A stretch of DNA of 64,000 bases from Avibacterium paragallinarum (GCF_900450705.1 NZ_UGHK01000002.1:1616970-1680969); one strand, 5' to 3'. Shown: positions 19,427 through 29,323, numbered from the stretch's first letter. Program-made: numbers and translations. Notes: a model not told the origin generated them from the letters alone.

Positions 19427-19861
19427 ATGGAGCAACTTGATCTCTCAGCGTTAGAAAAAGCGTTTCACTCACTTGAAATGACCTTAGCCAAACTGGCGGA
19501 TAAACAATGGTTCGCAGCACAAGAAAACATTGTGCAAGACACCCTTATCGCGGGCTGTATTCAAAAATTTGAATTTGTTTATGAGCTAAGCATTAAGATG
19601 ATGAAACGCCAATTAAAGCTGATTGCCGAAGCTCCCGATGAAATTGACAGTGCAGATTTCCGTGATATTTTGCGTTTGAGTGCCAAAGCAGGCTTGATTG
19701 AGCAAGTGGAAGATTGGCTGCTCTATCGTAAAATGCGAAACATCACCTCGCACACTTATGATCAAAATAAGGCTCAGGAAATTTATGAGCAAATGATCGG
19801 CTTTCTAGCTTCTGCCAGAAACTTGCTTAGCCAATTACAACAGCGTAATAACGATGATTGA
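19427..19861 (+). CDS. hepT: HEPN-domain toxin of a HepT/MntA system (HI0074-like)
   Basis: The 144-residue helical protein is of the kind annotated as nucleotidyltransferase substrate-binding protein (H. influenzae HI0074). It contains the HEPN ribonuclease motif R104-x4-H109-x-Y111 (RNITSHTY); in Shewanella HepT the equivalent tyrosine is AMPylated by MntA to neutralise the toxin. The partner gene overlaps its last 8 bases. A GGGA-like site precedes the ATG, and a USS lies just upstream. It sits between pgl and gnd, an unusual place. Confidence 0.85.
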   Translation: MEQLDLSALEKAFHSLEMTLAKLADKQWFAAQENIVQDTLIAGCIQKFEFVYELSIKMMKRQLKLIAEAPDEIDSADFRDILRLSAKAGLIEQVEDWLLYRKMRNITSHTYDQNKAQEIYEQMIGFLASARNLLSQLQQRNNDD

Positions 19862-20165
19862 TATTCAACCCCAACATCTTGAAATTGTGGAAAAAATCCT
19901 CCGCACTTATTTGGGTGAATATGAAGTGCGTGCTTTTGGCTCAAGAGTAAAAGGCACGGCTCGCCCTTTTTCAGATCTTGATTTGGTGGTAATGACAACA
20001 CAGCCCCTTTCTTTAAGAACGCTATGCGAAGTCGAAAATGCGTTTTCAGAAAGTGATTTACCTTGGCAAGTGGATATTGTGGATTGGGCGGCAACATCAG
20101 CAGAATTTCAGCAAATTATTTTGCAGAAATCTGTTGTGATTCAACAACAGATTTCATCAACCTAG
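19854..20165 (+). CDS. mntA: Minimal nucleotidyltransferase antitoxin (MntA/HI0073-like)
   Basis: The 103-residue protein is a minimal pol-beta-fold nucleotidyltransferase with GSRVKGTARPFSDLDLVV (residues 29-46): Gly29-Ser30 and the metal aspartates Asp41 and Asp43, with a further acidic candidate in QVDIVDW. Such proteins transfer AMP to the HEPN partner. All key residues are present, so an active antitoxin is expected. It overlaps hepT by 8 bases, indicating coupled translation. Confidence 0.85.
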   Translation: MIDIQPQHLEIVEKILRTYLGEYEVRAFGSRVKGTARPFSDLDLVVMTTQPLSLRTLCEVENAFSESDLPWQVDIVDWAATSAEFQQIILQKSVVIQQQISST

Positions 20166-20215
20166 CCTAAAAAGGCAAAGCAACAGATTATAACGAAACA
20201 GGAGAAAGTAAAGTT

Positions 20216-21670
20216 ATGAGTCAAAAAGGCGATATCGGCGTTATCGGTTTAGCGGTAATGGGACAAAACTTAATTTTAAATATGAACGACCACGGCTTTA
20301 AAGTGGTGGCGTATAACCGTACCACATCAAAAGTGGACGAGTTCTTAGAAGGGCCAGCGAAAGGCACAAATATTATCGGTGCTTATTCCTTAGAAGATCT
20401 GGCAAACAAATTAGAAAAACCTCGCAAAGTTATGCTAATGGTGCGCGCGGGCGAAGTGGTGGATCAATTCATCAACGCCTTACTGCCTTATTTAGAAGAG
20501 GGCGACATCATCATTGATGGCGGCAACTCAAACTATCCAGACACCAACCGTCGCGTGGAAGAATTAGCGGAAAAAGGCATTCGCTTTGTGGGTGCTGGCG
20601 TATCTGGCGGTGAAGAAGGCGCGCGCCACGGGCCTTCTATTATGCCAGGCGGTAACGCAGAAGCTTGGCCTTATGTAAAACCTATCCTACAAGCGATCTC
20701 TGCCAAAACAGACAAAGGCGAACCTTGCTGTGATTGGGTTGGTCAAGAAGGTGCGGGCCATTTCGTGAAAATGGTGCATAACGGCATTGAATACGGCGAT
20801 ATGCAACTTATCTGCGAAGCCTATCAATTCTTAAAAGACGGCTTAGGCTTAAGCTATGACGAAATGCAAAAAATCTTCGCTGAATGGAAAAAAACCGAGC
20901 TGGATAGCTATTTAATCGACATCACCACCGATATTCTTGGTTATAAAGATGCCGATGGCGAGCCATTAGTAGAAAAAATCTTAGACACCGCAGGACAAAA
21001 AGGCACAGGTAAATGGACGGGGATCAACGCTCTTGATTTTGGTATTCCATTAACCTTAATCACCGAATCTGTGTTTGCCCGTTGCGTGTCTTCATTTAAA
21101 GATCAACGTGTTGCCGCAGCAAAATTATTCCACAAAACCATTCAACCAGTGGAAGGCGATAAACAAGTTTGGATCGAAGCGGTACGCAAAGCCCTGCTTG
21201 CATCAAAAATTATTTCATACGCACAAGGCTTTATGCTGATCCGTGAGGCCTCAGAAAACTTCGGTTGGAACATTAACTACGGCGCAACGGCCTTATTATG
21301 GCGTGAAGGTTGTATCATTCGTAGCCGTTTCTTAGGTAATATTCGTGATGCCTATGAAGCCAACACAGATCTGATTTTCTTAGGCTCAGATCCATACTTC
21401 AAAAACATCTTAGAAAATGCTTTAGGCGACTGGCGTAAAGTGGTCGCAAAATCTATCGAAGTGGGTATCCCAATGCCTTGTATGGCATCTGCAATCACTT
21501 TCTTAGATGGTTACACTTCCGCTGACTTACCAGCCAACTTGCTACAAGCACAGCGTGATTACTTCGGTGCACACACTTATGAACGCAAAGACAAACCACG
21601 CGGTGAGTTCTTCCATACAAACTGGACAGGACGCGGCGGTAACACTGCATCAACCACTTATGATGTATAA
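20216..21670 (+). CDS. gnd: 6-phosphogluconate dehydrogenase, decarboxylating
   Basis: The 484-residue enzyme produces ribulose 5-phosphate, CO2 and NADPH. It has the dinucleotide fold [21 protein letters not shown] at the N-terminus, [18 protein letters not shown] (near 130), the catalytic-lysine helix [19 protein letters not shown] (near 182) and the C-terminal [18 protein letters not shown] tail. AGGAGAAAG precedes the ATG. It completes the oxidative pentose phosphate branch begun by zwf and pgl, which feeds the same pool as the pentose cluster at 3.7-11.6 kb. Confidence 0.97.
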   Translation: MSQKGDIGVIGLAVMGQNLILNMNDHGFKVVAYNRTTSKVDEFLEGPAKGTNIIGAYSLEDLANKLEKPRKVMLMVRAGEVVDQFINALLPYLEEGDIIIDGGNSNYPDTNRRVEELAEKGIRFVGAGVSGGEEGARHGPSIMPGGNAEAWPYVKPILQAISAKTDKGEPCCDWVGQEGAGHFVKMVHNGIEYGDMQLICEAYQFLKDGLGLSYDEMQKIFAEWKKTELDSYLIDITTDILGYKDADGEPLVEKILDTAGQKGTGKWTGINALDFGIPLTLITESVFARCVSSFKDQRVAAAKLFHKTIQPVEGDKQVWIEAVRKALLASKIISYAQGFMLIREASENFGWNINYGATALLWREGCIIRSRFLGNIRDAYEANTDLIFLGSDPYFKNILENALGDWRKVVAKSIEVGIPMPCMASAITFLDGYTSADLPANLLQAQRDYFGAHTYERKDKPRGEFFHTNWTGRGGNTASTTYDV

Positions 21671-21680
21671 TTAATATGAC

Positions 21681-21709
21681 GAGCGATGGGGCTGCCTATC
21701 GCTCTTTTT
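21681..21709 (+). terminator. gnd terminator
   Basis: GAGCGAT / ATCGCTC stem with a 10-base loop and a T5 tail, 11 bases past the gnd stop. Confidence 0.85.
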
Positions 21710-21774
21710 GCATAAAATAAAGTGCGGTGTAAAATTTCGCACTTTTTCCATTTATAAAAAATAGGAGTCATAAA

Positions 21775-22059
21775 ATGAAAAAAGAGAATCCCGTAGAATG
21801 CGTAGGCTGCAACACCTTTGATGTTGGCACCATTATCGACAACAGCAACTGCACCAGCCACGTTGAACGTGTTTATGCCACAGAAGCAGAAGCACAAACT
21901 GCTTTAGCACAATTTAGCGAAAAAGCCCAAAATGCGGCAACAGAGCCTTGTGAAATTCAGTCTCAAATTACACCTGTAGAACAGGGCTTCCTCCTCACTG
22001 CTGATTTCACCTTTAGCTGCCAAGCTGAATCATTGATCTTTGAGCTAGGGTTACGTTAA
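21775..22059 (+). CDS. yfcZ: YfcZ/YiiS-family (DUF406) protein
   Basis: The 94-residue cytosolic protein has the family's cysteine pair CVGCNTFDVGTIID, the stretch AEAQTALAQFSEKAQNAATEPCEIQSQI, and length typical of E. coli YfcZ. Function is not established. AGGAG lies 8 bases before the ATG and a USS lies in the upstream spacer. It has its own strong terminator. Confidence 0.85.
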   Translation: MKKENPVECVGCNTFDVGTIIDNSNCTSHVERVYATEAEAQTALAQFSEKAQNAATEPCEIQSQITPVEQGFLLTADFTFSCQAESLIFELGLR

Positions 22060-22065
22060 TTTTCT

Positions 22066-22102
22066 AAACCGCCTTAGGTTAGTTAAAGCCAAGGCGGTTT
22101 TT
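22066..22102 (+). terminator. yfcZ terminator
   Basis: AAACCGCCTT / AAGGCGGTTT pair around a 15-base loop, followed by T. Confidence 0.88.
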
Positions 22103-22174
22103 CTTGCTCAAGCTTTGTACCCTTCTCTATTTATCCTACCTACCTACAATTCATTGATTGTTTTATGATCAACT

Positions 22175-22291
22175 ATAGTCGTTTAAGTTTAAAATAAAAC
22201 AAGGCAATCTCACAATAAATAGCAATAACGCTGGATTACTTCAATACCGTATGTAAATTCCCCTTGTTTTATTTTAAACTTAAACGACTAT
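22175..22291. mobile_element. 117-bp MITE-like element with 30-bp perfect inverted repeats
   Basis: Positions 22175-22204 and 22262-22291 are exact reverse complements starting ATAGTCGTTTAAG, enclosing a 57-base noncoding core. No ORF is present. The tips ATAGTCGTTT recur in the element at 37398-37496, so both are probably members of one non-autonomous transposable family or close relatives. It lies upstream of the autotransporter gene and may affect its transcription. Confidence 0.75.
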
Positions 22292-22309
22292 TGTTCTAGA
22301 AATAGCCAA

Positions 22310-22339
22310 TTGAATTAAATTGAATTGAATTGAATTGAA
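22310..22339. repeat. Pentanucleotide tandem repeat upstream of an autotransporter gene
   Basis: Six 5-base units: TTGAA, TTAAA, then four TTGAA. They end 74 bases before the ATG. The unit TTGAAT at 22330-22335 could act as a -35 element with TATACC (22354-22359) as -10 at 18-base spacing. Short tandem repeats at such positions can vary in number by slippage. Confidence 0.7.
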
Positions 22340-22413
22340 TGCTAAATTCATCATATACCAATGCAATACCTCCAAATTGGTAATTATTGAAATTATCTTA
22401 AGGAGATATCATT

Positions 22414-24732
22414 ATGTACATTCAAGATAAATTTATTTTCTATGCTTCTCTTGCTATTTCTCTAAGCTTACTCTTGTTAACGCCTTACTCACTGCATGCC
22501 TCTTCGCTTGATGAAGAAATTCTTGAAAAAATACAAGAACTCAAAAGAATGGAAAATGCTATTCATTATGATCAAGAAATCATTAGCACGGTAGATTCTC
22601 CTAAACGAGCTGGAACAGTAGCTGATAAAAGTACAAGCTATACTAACTCAGCCACCATTGATCATAGAGAGTACATTATCTATTCGAATGCCCCCATAAA
22701 AAACATACGCATCAGAAACTCTGGACATTTATCAAGCCGCTCGAATATTTTTTCTGGTTTTTGGAAGCCTACCACTGGCTTAGTATATATTGAAAATATG
22801 GGGACATTATTAAATAAAGGTACACATTATAATGAATATGGTATTTGGAGCAGAAGTAGTAATTTCTTTTTGCAGAATACAGGCCAAATTATCAATACCG
22901 AACATTCCCCTGCACCAATAAATATCTTGGCATCTGACACAGTCATCTTTAACAATAGTGGGCATATCGAAAGCCATAATTTCAACGGAGCAATCTATGC
23001 ACAGTCAGCAAAAAATATGATTTTTCTAAATTTAGAAGGAGGAGAAATTATTGGCAAAGCTACCGCATTAAATTTAAGGGGTGAGAATATTAAATTTGAG
23101 AATAAAGGGAATATATCCGGTCAAAATATCAATATAATAGCTCAGAATAAGTTAGATTTTAAAAATATCGGCAAAATCAAAAGTGACGTTATCCTAACCT
23201 CACAGGGAGTTTCGAATATCGACTTACAAAAAGGAAAACTCGAGGGAAACCTAAGTGCAACCGCTTCTACTATCACTATACTGTTAAGTGATGAAAATGA
23301 AATAACAGGAAATATTAATATTCAAAGCGATAGTTCCCGATTAATATTATTTGATCAAAACAAAGTGTTATCTTCTGATAAATATAATAACTTTGAATAT
23401 TTAGATATTTATGGAAGCTGGGAATTAACCGCAAAAAATTGGCAATTTAAAGATATCACTGTTCATTCATCAGCAAACTTGATTACTTATAGAAATACTA
23501 CCTTAGAAGGAAATTTAATTAACCAAGGAACATTAGTTCTAAAACAATCTGAACTTAATAACAATTCCGCTCTTGAAATCAGTGGGCATTATACGGGTGA
23601 AAATGGAAACATCGAAATAGATATTCCTATCATCAATTATACAGATCAAAGTCGAATGATTATTCGAGGAGACGCTCGCGGAACAACAAGTATTATTTTA
23701 AAGACACCACCAAACTCTACCTTAAAATCCCCTTTAAAACTCATTCAAACAAGTAAGTCAACAAATGATAGTTTCTATCTTTCTCCGTGTAGGAAAAATA
23801 AATACCGCCTTAAATTAGTTAATGAAAATACGGGGAATAATTGGTATTTGATTCAAGACAGCATAATACCAGCCCATATACTTAGTCATCTTGCTAATTT
23901 AGATGCAAATCAGAATCTATTCTTTTTCAAATTCTCGGATCGTTATCTTTCTCTAATTAATACACCCAAACAGAAATTTCGGGTAATGTATACAAATAAG
24001 CAAGGACATTACTCTATTGAGCAAGCCGAAGGACATATTAATACGAACAAAAATACTTTACAAATGGCCAATCAATTACTCCACTATAACGGAAAAAATT
24101 ATGGTATAAATTTTGGATTGATTTTGAATATAGGCTCACAAAAAAGTAAAGTATTTAATGAAACTATTACAACTATAAAAACTACTGGACTTGGATTAGG
24201 TTTATATGCCAATTATTTGAAAGAAAATCACTATTTTGATAGTTACTTAGTGATGAATCAATTTACTCATAAGCTTTCTACTAATGAGGAAAATACTCAC
24301 TATAAAAGCAAAAATATACAATTTTCTCTAGAATATGGAATTCATTACCCTATCTTAAATAATGCACTAAATATTCAAATAGAGGAGCAACTGATTTACT
24401 CTCATTTAAAGATGCCTTTATGGATAAAAGAGATAAAACATAAAAATCAGCTAAAAAATAGATTAGGTATAAAATTAAACTACGTCATTCAAACATTAAA
24501 TCTTCAATCATATTTAGAATTTAACTGGTTTCACAAGTTTAATAATTCATACCTTACTTCAGAAAATAAAAATTATAAAATTGCAGGTGGAAAAAATACT
24601 AAAGAATTCGCATTAATGTTAACAAATAGTCCTTCAAAACATTGGAATATTCAATTAAGAACAGCATACCATTTCGGTAAACATCATTGGAAAGAAATAT
24701 ACCTAGCAACAAATATCAGCTATTTATTTTGA
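22414..24732 (+). CDS. Putative autotransporter (type Va) with pectate-lyase-like passenger
   Basis: The 772-residue product has a signal peptide (hydrophobic core in ASLAISLSLLLLTPYSLHA). A long passenger follows, rich in short repeated N/G/S-containing strands (ENMGTLLNKG, QNTGQIINTE, FNNSGHIES, FENKGNISG), typical of a right-handed beta-helix. The C-terminal region of about 260 residues has alternating hydrophobic strands ending in phenylalanine (NISYLF), as in outer-membrane barrels. AGGAG lies 8 bases before the ATG. Base composition is strikingly AT-rich relative to neighbours, and it lies between a MITE and a tRNA gene, suggesting acquisition. Function (adhesin or other surface protein) is unknown. 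Confidence 0.78.
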   Translation: MYIQDKFIFYASLAISLSLLLLTPYSLHASSLDEEILEKIQELKRMENAIHYDQEIISTVDSPKRAGTVADKSTSYTNSATIDHREYIIYSNAPIKNIRIRNSGHLSSRSNIFSGFWKPTTGLVYIENMGTLLNKGTHYNEYGIWSRSSNFFLQNTGQIINTEHSPAPINILASDTVIFNNSGHIESHNFNGAIYAQSAKNMIFLNLEGGEIIGKATALNLRGENIKFENKGNISGQNINIIAQNKLDFKNIGKIKSDVILTSQGVSNIDLQKGKLEGNLSATASTITILLSDENEITGNINIQSDSSRLILFDQNKVLSSDKYNNFEYLDIYGSWELTAKNWQFKDITVHSSANLITYRNTTLEGNLINQGTLVLKQSELNNNSALEISGHYTGENGNIEIDIPIINYTDQSRMIIRGDARGTTSIILKTPPNSTLKSPLKLIQTSKSTNDSFYLSPCRKNKYRLKLVNENTGNNWYLIQDSIIPAHILSHLANLDANQNLFFFKFSDRYLSLINTPKQKFRVMYTNKQGHYSIEQAEGHINTNKNTLQMANQLLHYNGKNYGINFGLILNIGSQKSKVFNETITTIKTTGLGLGLYANYLKENHYFDSYLVMNQFTHKLSTNEENTHYKSKNIQFSLEYGIHYPILNNALNIQIEEQLIYSHLKMPLWIKEIKHKNQLKNRLGIKLNYVIQTLNLQSYLEFNWFHKFNNSYLTSENKNYKIAGGKNTKEFALMLTNSPSKHWNIQLRTAYHFGKHHWKEIYLATNISYLF

Positions 24733-24797
24733 GAGAAATGCTATTTTTAAAAAAATACTAAGGTGAGTAAAATTTGAAAACTAACTAAGTGGAAAAG

Positions 24798-24873
24798 TGG
24801 TGCCCCCAGCTGGGATTGAACCAGCGACCAAACGATTATGAGTCGTCTGCTCTGACCGCTGAGCTATGGGGGC
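24798..24873 (-). tRNA. ileX: tRNA-Ile2 (anticodon CAU, lysidine-modified)
   Basis: The 76-base cloverleaf has acceptor GCCCCCA/TGGGGGC, an anticodon loop CTCATAA, T-arm GCTGG-TTCAATC-CCAGC and encoded CCA. The anticodon is CAU. The body, with GACTCATAATCG then TTGGTCGCTGGTTCAA, matches E. coli ileX far better than metT/metU or initiator tRNAs, so it should read AUA after TilS modification. It lies between the AT-rich autotransporter gene and rpoD. Confidence 0.88.
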
Positions 24874-24948
24874 TAAAACGAAGTTGATTATAGTGAAATA
24901 AATTTACAAAGTCTAGAATTAGTAAATTTATACGATTTAAATTTGAAC

Positions 24949-24980
24949 AAAAAAGCCCGATCATTTAACCGAGCTTTTTT
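24949..24980 (-). terminator. rpoD operon terminator
   Basis: AAAAAGCTCG pairs with CGGGCTTTTT (one G-T wobble) around a 10-base loop on the minus strand, 8 bases beyond the rpoD stop. Confidence 0.88.
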
Positions 24981-24987
24981 ATGATAA

Positions 24988-26856
24988 CTATTCGTCTAAG
25001 AAACTCCGCAGGGTTTCTGAGCGACTTGGGTGGCGTAATTTACGCAAAGCTTTAGCTTCAATTTGACGGATACGTTCACGAGTTACATCAAATTGTTTAC
25101 CTACCTCTTCAAGTGTATGGTCGGTGTTCATATCAATCCCAAAACGCATTCTTAGCACCTTCGCCTCGCGTGGGGTTAAACCTTCTAGGACTTCGTGGGT
25201 AGCCGCTTTTAGGCTTTGTACCGTAGCTGAATCTAACGGTAATTCAAGGGTGTTATCTTCAATAAAATCGCCTAAATGGGAATCGTCGTCATCACCGATT
25301 GGGGTTTCCATTGAAATCGGCTCTTTGGCGATTTTGAGGACTTTACGGATTTTTTCCTCAGGCATTCCCATTCTTTCCGCCAGCTCTTCAGGCGAGGCTT
25401 CGCGTCCCATTTCTTGCAACATTTGACGAGAAATACGATTCAACTTATTAATCGTTTCAATCATATGCACTGGGATACGAATGGTTCTTGCTTGGTCGGC
25501 AATTGAACGGGTAATTGCTTGACGAATCCACCAAGTGGCATAGGTGGAGAATTTATATCCACGGCGATATTCAAATTTATCCACCGCTTTCATCAATCCA
25601 ATATTCCCTTCTTGGATCAAATCTAAGAATTGCAAACCGCGGTTGGTATATTTTTTCGCAATAGAAATCACCAAACGCAAGTTCGCCTCAACCATTTCTT
25701 TTTTCGCACGGCGAGCTTTTAATTCCCCTTGTGAAACCGCATCACAAATATCGCGAATTTGTGCGATAGTTAGCCCTGTTTCTTGTTCAATTTGAATCAA
25801 ATTTTCGATAGATTGGCGAATTTGTACTTCATATTGAGCTAATTTTTCTGACCAGCCTTTACCTGCATTGAGAGCTTTGTCTAACCAAGCCTCTTTGGTT
25901 TCGTGCCCAATAAATTCTTTTTGAAACATTCCTTTTGGCATTCTAGCATTATCAACTGCCATTTTTTGAATATGGCGTTCTTGCTGACGAACTCGCTTCA
26001 TCATATTACGCATTGCTAGCACAAGCACATCAAATTGTTTCGGCACTAAGCGGAATTGAGTGAAAATCTCAGCCAACACTTGGATTTGATCGCGAGCTTG
26101 TTTTTTATGACGACCGTGTTTAACAATCGCCTCTAAGGTTTTTTGATGTTGCATTTTTAATGCGGTAAATTTTTCCCGTGCCACTTCAGGATCAATCGCA
26201 TTGTCTGTATCACTATCATCGGAAGTGCCACTATCATCGCCTTCTTCGTCTTCTTCCTCTTCTTCAATTGAGGTAGAAACCACGCTTTCTTCATCGTCCT
26301 CAGACAGCACATCAGTTTCATCTGTTGTTTCTTCAACTACTGCGTTAGGGTCAACAAATCCAGTGATGATGTCAGCCAGACGCATTCCCCCTTCTTCAAC
26401 CAGTGCATATTGTCTAAGTAAATCATTCAATGCTTCTGGGTAAGCTGCAATCGCCGTTTGAACTTCATTAATTCCTTCTTCGATCCGCTTTGCAATATCA
26501 ATTTCACCTTCTCGGGTTAAAAGCTCCACACTGCCCATTTCACGCATATACATACGCACAGGGTCGGTAGTTCGCCCGATTTCTGCTTCTACGCTTGATA
26601 ATACTTGAGTCGCTTCTTCTACTGCATCTTCATCGGTAATATTTTCATTTAGCATCAAATCATCGGCATCAGGTGCAGTTTCCAGCACTTGAATACCCAT
26701 ATCATTGATCATCTGAATAATATCTTCGATCTGATCCGCATCAACAAGTTCTTCTGGCAAGTGGTCGTTCACTTCGGCATAGGTTAAATAGCCTTGCTCT
26801 TTCCCCTGTGCGATTAACAATTTTAACTGAGATTGTGGATTTTGCTCCATATCCAT
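24988..26856 (-). CDS. rpoD: RNA polymerase primary sigma factor (sigma-70)
   Basis: The 622-residue factor shows region 1.1 ([22 protein letters not shown]), region 1.2 ([11 protein letters not shown]), a highly acidic non-conserved insert near residues 175-220, region 2 ([34 protein letters not shown]), region 3 and the region 4 HTH ([20 protein letters not shown]). It promotes transcription of housekeeping genes. MEQ two codons in is an alternative start. It is the last gene of rpsU-dnaG-rpoD. Confidence 0.98.
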   Translation of the reverse strand: MDMEQNPQSQLKLLIAQGKEQGYLTYAEVNDHLPEELVDADQIEDIIQMINDMGIQVLETAPDADDLMLNENITDEDAVEEATQVLSSVEAEIGRTTDPVRMYMREMGSVELLTREGEIDIAKRIEEGINEVQTAIAAYPEALNDLLRQYALVEEGGMRLADIITGFVDPNAVVEETTDETDVLSEDDEESVVSTSIEEEEEDEEGDDSGTSDDSDTDNAIDPEVAREKFTALKMQHQKTLEAIVKHGRHKKQARDQIQVLAEIFTQFRLVPKQFDVLVLAMRNMMKRVRQQERHIQKMAVDNARMPKGMFQKEFIGHETKEAWLDKALNAGKGWSEKLAQYEVQIRQSIENLIQIEQETGLTIAQIRDICDAVSQGELKARRAKKEMVEANLRLVISIAKKYTNRGLQFLDLIQEGNIGLMKAVDKFEYRRGYKFSTYATWWIRQAITRSIADQARTIRIPVHMIETINKLNRISRQMLQEMGREASPEELAERMGMPEEKIRKVLKIAKEPISMETPIGDDDDSHLGDFIEDNTLELPLDSATVQSLKAATHEVLEGLTPREAKVLRMRFGIDMNTDHTLEEVGKQFDVTRERIRQIEAKALRKLRHPSRSETLRSFLDE

Positions 26857-26930
26857 ATAATGTATCCGCCTCGATGTGTAATTATGGAAGATAAAATACG
26901 CTTGATTTTATCACTGTTGGTACTGATTAA

Positions 26931-28691
26931 CTATTTATTTTGCTGCTTTTTCTGTAATAATTGAGCCAGCGTGTGTTTTTCTTGTGGGGTAAGCCCCTCG
27001 GTTCGTTCTTTGGCGATCAAGCCCTCAATATTTTTATCGATCACTTGAAGAAAGAAGAATTTTAAGGTTTCGCGAAAAGTTTCCCCGATTTTTTCCTCAT
27101 CAACTAAATGATCCCACGTCGCCAAAATTTCAAGGGGGCGAAAATGTTCTGTATCTCGCCAATATTCCAAAATTTGCCCTGTGGTGATGCCCACCTTTTC
27201 GCGACAAAGTGCGGTCAGTTTTTCAAACAAATTTAAGCCTGGCTCTTGCAAGGTTTTTAATGCTTCTAGATTTGGCACAAATTGGCTCAACTCAGGGTTT
27301 TGCACCAAAAGGGCGATGAGCAAACGCATTGGCGTTTTTTTCATCGGCGGTGGATTGTGCGTGGTGGCATTTTCCAATTTGGTTGGGATCAACTGTTCTA
27401 ACTGAGTTTGATCAAACACCCCTAATTTCTGGGCTAAGGTTTTCCGCAAGGATAAACGGAGCATTTCGCCCGCAATACGATTGATCAACGGCACAGCCAA
27501 CGCCGCCAGTTTTGTTTTCCCCTCTTTGGAAGAAAAATCCACTTGCGTACTCAGGGTGGAAAACATAAATTCGCTCAGAGATTGAGCTTGGCTGATGTAA
27601 TTTTCAAAGCCCTCTTTGCCATATTGGCGAATGAAGGTATCGGGATCTTCACCGTCAGGCAAAAAAATAAACTTCATTTGCCGCCCATCTTCTAAGAAAG
27701 GCAAGGCATTTTCTAAGGCTCGCCACGCCGCATCACGCCCCGCACGATCCGCATCATAACAACAAATGATCTGTTCCGTTGAGCGAAACGCGAGCTGAAT
27801 TTGCTCGGGCGTGGTCGCCGTGCCTAGAGAAGCCACCGCATAATCAATGCCGAATTGTGCCAGTGCCACCACGTCCATATAGCCCTCCACAATCAGCAAG
27901 GTGTCAGGGCTATCATTCACCTGCAACGCCTCAAACAGCCCGTAAAGCTGGTTGCCTTTGTGGTAAGTGTGGCTTTCAGGCGAGTTGAGATACTTCGGCT
28001 TTTCATCATTCAGCACCCGTCCGCCAAAAGCGATAGTGCGTCCACGCCGATCACGAATGGGGAACATCACGCGGTTACGAAAGCGATCGTAAACGTCCTG
28101 CTTTTCATTGCGGGAAAGCATTCCCACATCAAACAATTTCTGCCGTTCTTCCGCATTACGCCCAAATTGTTTTAGCACCGCATTAAATTGATTTGGGGCG
28201 AAGCCAATTTGAAAACGATCGATCACCTCTGCCGACAAACCGCGTTGCTGTAAATAAGCTTGAGCAGGCAGATGCGAGGGCAGTTGCTGATGATAAAACT
28301 GGGCGATTTCCTGCATTAATTGGAACAGATCTTTTTTGCTCCGATAATTGCTCTGCGTGTTGTGATCTTTGCCATTAAAGTGCGGTGATTTTTCGTAAGG
28401 AATTTCTAAGCCCTGCATTGCTGCCAGTTCTTCCACCGCCTCAATAAACTCAAGTTTGTCATATTCCATCAAAAAGCTGATCGCATTGCCGTGTGCGTGG
28501 CAGCCAAAACAATGGTAAAACTGCTTTTTCGGACTAACGGTGAAGGAGGGGGTTTTCTCGTGATGAAATGGGCAACAAGCCTGATATTCACGCCCCGCTT
28601 TTTTCAGTTTGACGCGTGAGTTGATCAACTCAACAATATCGGTTCTGGCTAAAACATCATCAATAAATGAACGTGGAATATGATTTGCCAT
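26931..28691 (-). CDS. dnaG: DNA primase
   Basis: The 586-residue primase makes RNA primers for replication. It has an N-terminal CHC2 zinc finger (CCPFHHEKTPSF ... FYHCFGCHAHG, residues about 39-66), the core, a TOPRIM domain (LLIVEGYMDVVAL and CYDADRAGRDAA) and a C-terminal DnaB-interaction region. The frame extends 39 codons further upstream but those codons overlap the intergenic terminator region and lack homology. GAGGGAG precedes the chosen ATG of MANHIPRSFID. Spacing to rpoD is 74 bases. Confidence 0.97.
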   Translation of the reverse strand: MANHIPRSFIDDVLARTDIVELINSRVKLKKAGREYQACCPFHHEKTPSFTVSPKKQFYHCFGCHAHGNAISFLMEYDKLEFIEAVEELAAMQGLEIPYEKSPHFNGKDHNTQSNYRSKKDLFQLMQEIAQFYHQQLPSHLPAQAYLQQRGLSAEVIDRFQIGFAPNQFNAVLKQFGRNAEERQKLFDVGMLSRNEKQDVYDRFRNRVMFPIRDRRGRTIAFGGRVLNDEKPKYLNSPESHTYHKGNQLYGLFEALQVNDSPDTLLIVEGYMDVVALAQFGIDYAVASLGTATTPEQIQLAFRSTEQIICCYDADRAGRDAAWRALENALPFLEDGRQMKFIFLPDGEDPDTFIRQYGKEGFENYISQAQSLSEFMFSTLSTQVDFSSKEGKTKLAALAVPLINRIAGEMLRLSLRKTLAQKLGVFDQTQLEQLIPTKLENATTHNPPPMKKTPMRLLIALLVQNPELSQFVPNLEALKTLQEPGLNLFEKLTALCREKVGITTGQILEYWRDTEHFRPLEILATWDHLVDEEKIGETFRETLKFFFLQVIDKNIEGLIAKERTEGLTPQEKHTLAQLLQKKQQNK

Positions 28692-28784
28692 CTTGCTCCC
28701 TCGCTTTGTTTGATAACCCTTACACACTTTCACAAAAGTGCGGTGTATTTTTGTGGTGTTTTTTTGCAATGATGATGAGAGATT

Positions 28785-28820
28785 AAAACAACAAAACCGT
28801 GATTCCAACAGGTTTCACGG
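28785..28820 (-). terminator. Attenuating terminator between rpsU and dnaG
   Basis: On the minus strand CCGTGA / TCACGG form a stem with a 12-base loop, followed by TTTTGTTGTTTT. A partial terminator here is a known feature of the rpsU-dnaG-rpoD operon in E. coli, setting high S21 and low primase output. Confidence 0.8.
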
Positions 28821-28855
28821 CTTGCTTAACTCGAGTTTAATTAAAAAATTTTTAA

Positions 28856-29071
28856 TTAGTATAAACGTACATTGCGTGCATTTTCACGAGCAACACGTTT
28901 TGCGTGGCGTTTTGCACGGGTTGCGTTTTCACGTTTACGAATTGTGGTTGGTTTTTCGTAGAATTCACGGCTACGAACTTCCGCTAAAATTCCTGCTTTT
29001 TCGCAAGAGCGTTTAAAACGACGTAATGCTACGTCAAAGGATTCATTTTCACGAACTTTAATTACAGGCAT
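28856..29071 (-). CDS. rpsU: 30S ribosomal protein S21
   Basis: The 71-residue basic protein [19 protein letters not shown] ... [11 protein letters not shown] has the exact length and sequence character of S21, needed near the anti-Shine-Dalgarno region for initiation. It is first in the macromolecular synthesis operon. The 252-base divergent gap to tsaD contains both promoters; no clear operator is visible. Confidence 0.98.
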   Translation of the reverse strand: MPVIKVRENESFDVALRRFKRSCEKAGILAEVRSREFYEKPTTIRKRENATRAKRHAKRVARENARNVRLY

Positions 29072-29323
29072 AAGCCATCACCTCAATATTGATTAATATT
29101 TTGCAAAATTTAGTAACCGTTTCGATCAAACGGCTTATTCAAATAAATAAGGGTCGGAATTTTAATCTAAATTTATCGCAAAAGCAAAGAAAAGATCCGA
29201 TTTTTTTCCTCACAAAGCGAGAAATTTAGGGAGAAAAGGGGGATAATCTTGGCGGTAACTGGTGAAAATGGGCTAAACAGGGTAAAATCTCCGCCACATT
29301 TTTTAGTTTGAGTAGAGAACAGA

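Noticed and set aside
24798-24873. tRNA-Met based on the CAT anticodon
   Set aside because: Arms and loops match the lysidine-modified tRNA-Ile2 of E. coli much better than elongator or initiator tRNA-Met.
26201-26443. Serine-rich plus-strand ORF
   Set aside because: It is the antisense of the acidic GAA/GAT-rich insert of rpoD, has no ribosome site and reads as low-complexity serine runs.
28692-28808. 39-residue N-terminal extension of DnaG
   Set aside because: No homology to primases, overlaps the rpsU-dnaG terminator region, and a strong ribosome site precedes the internal ATG.
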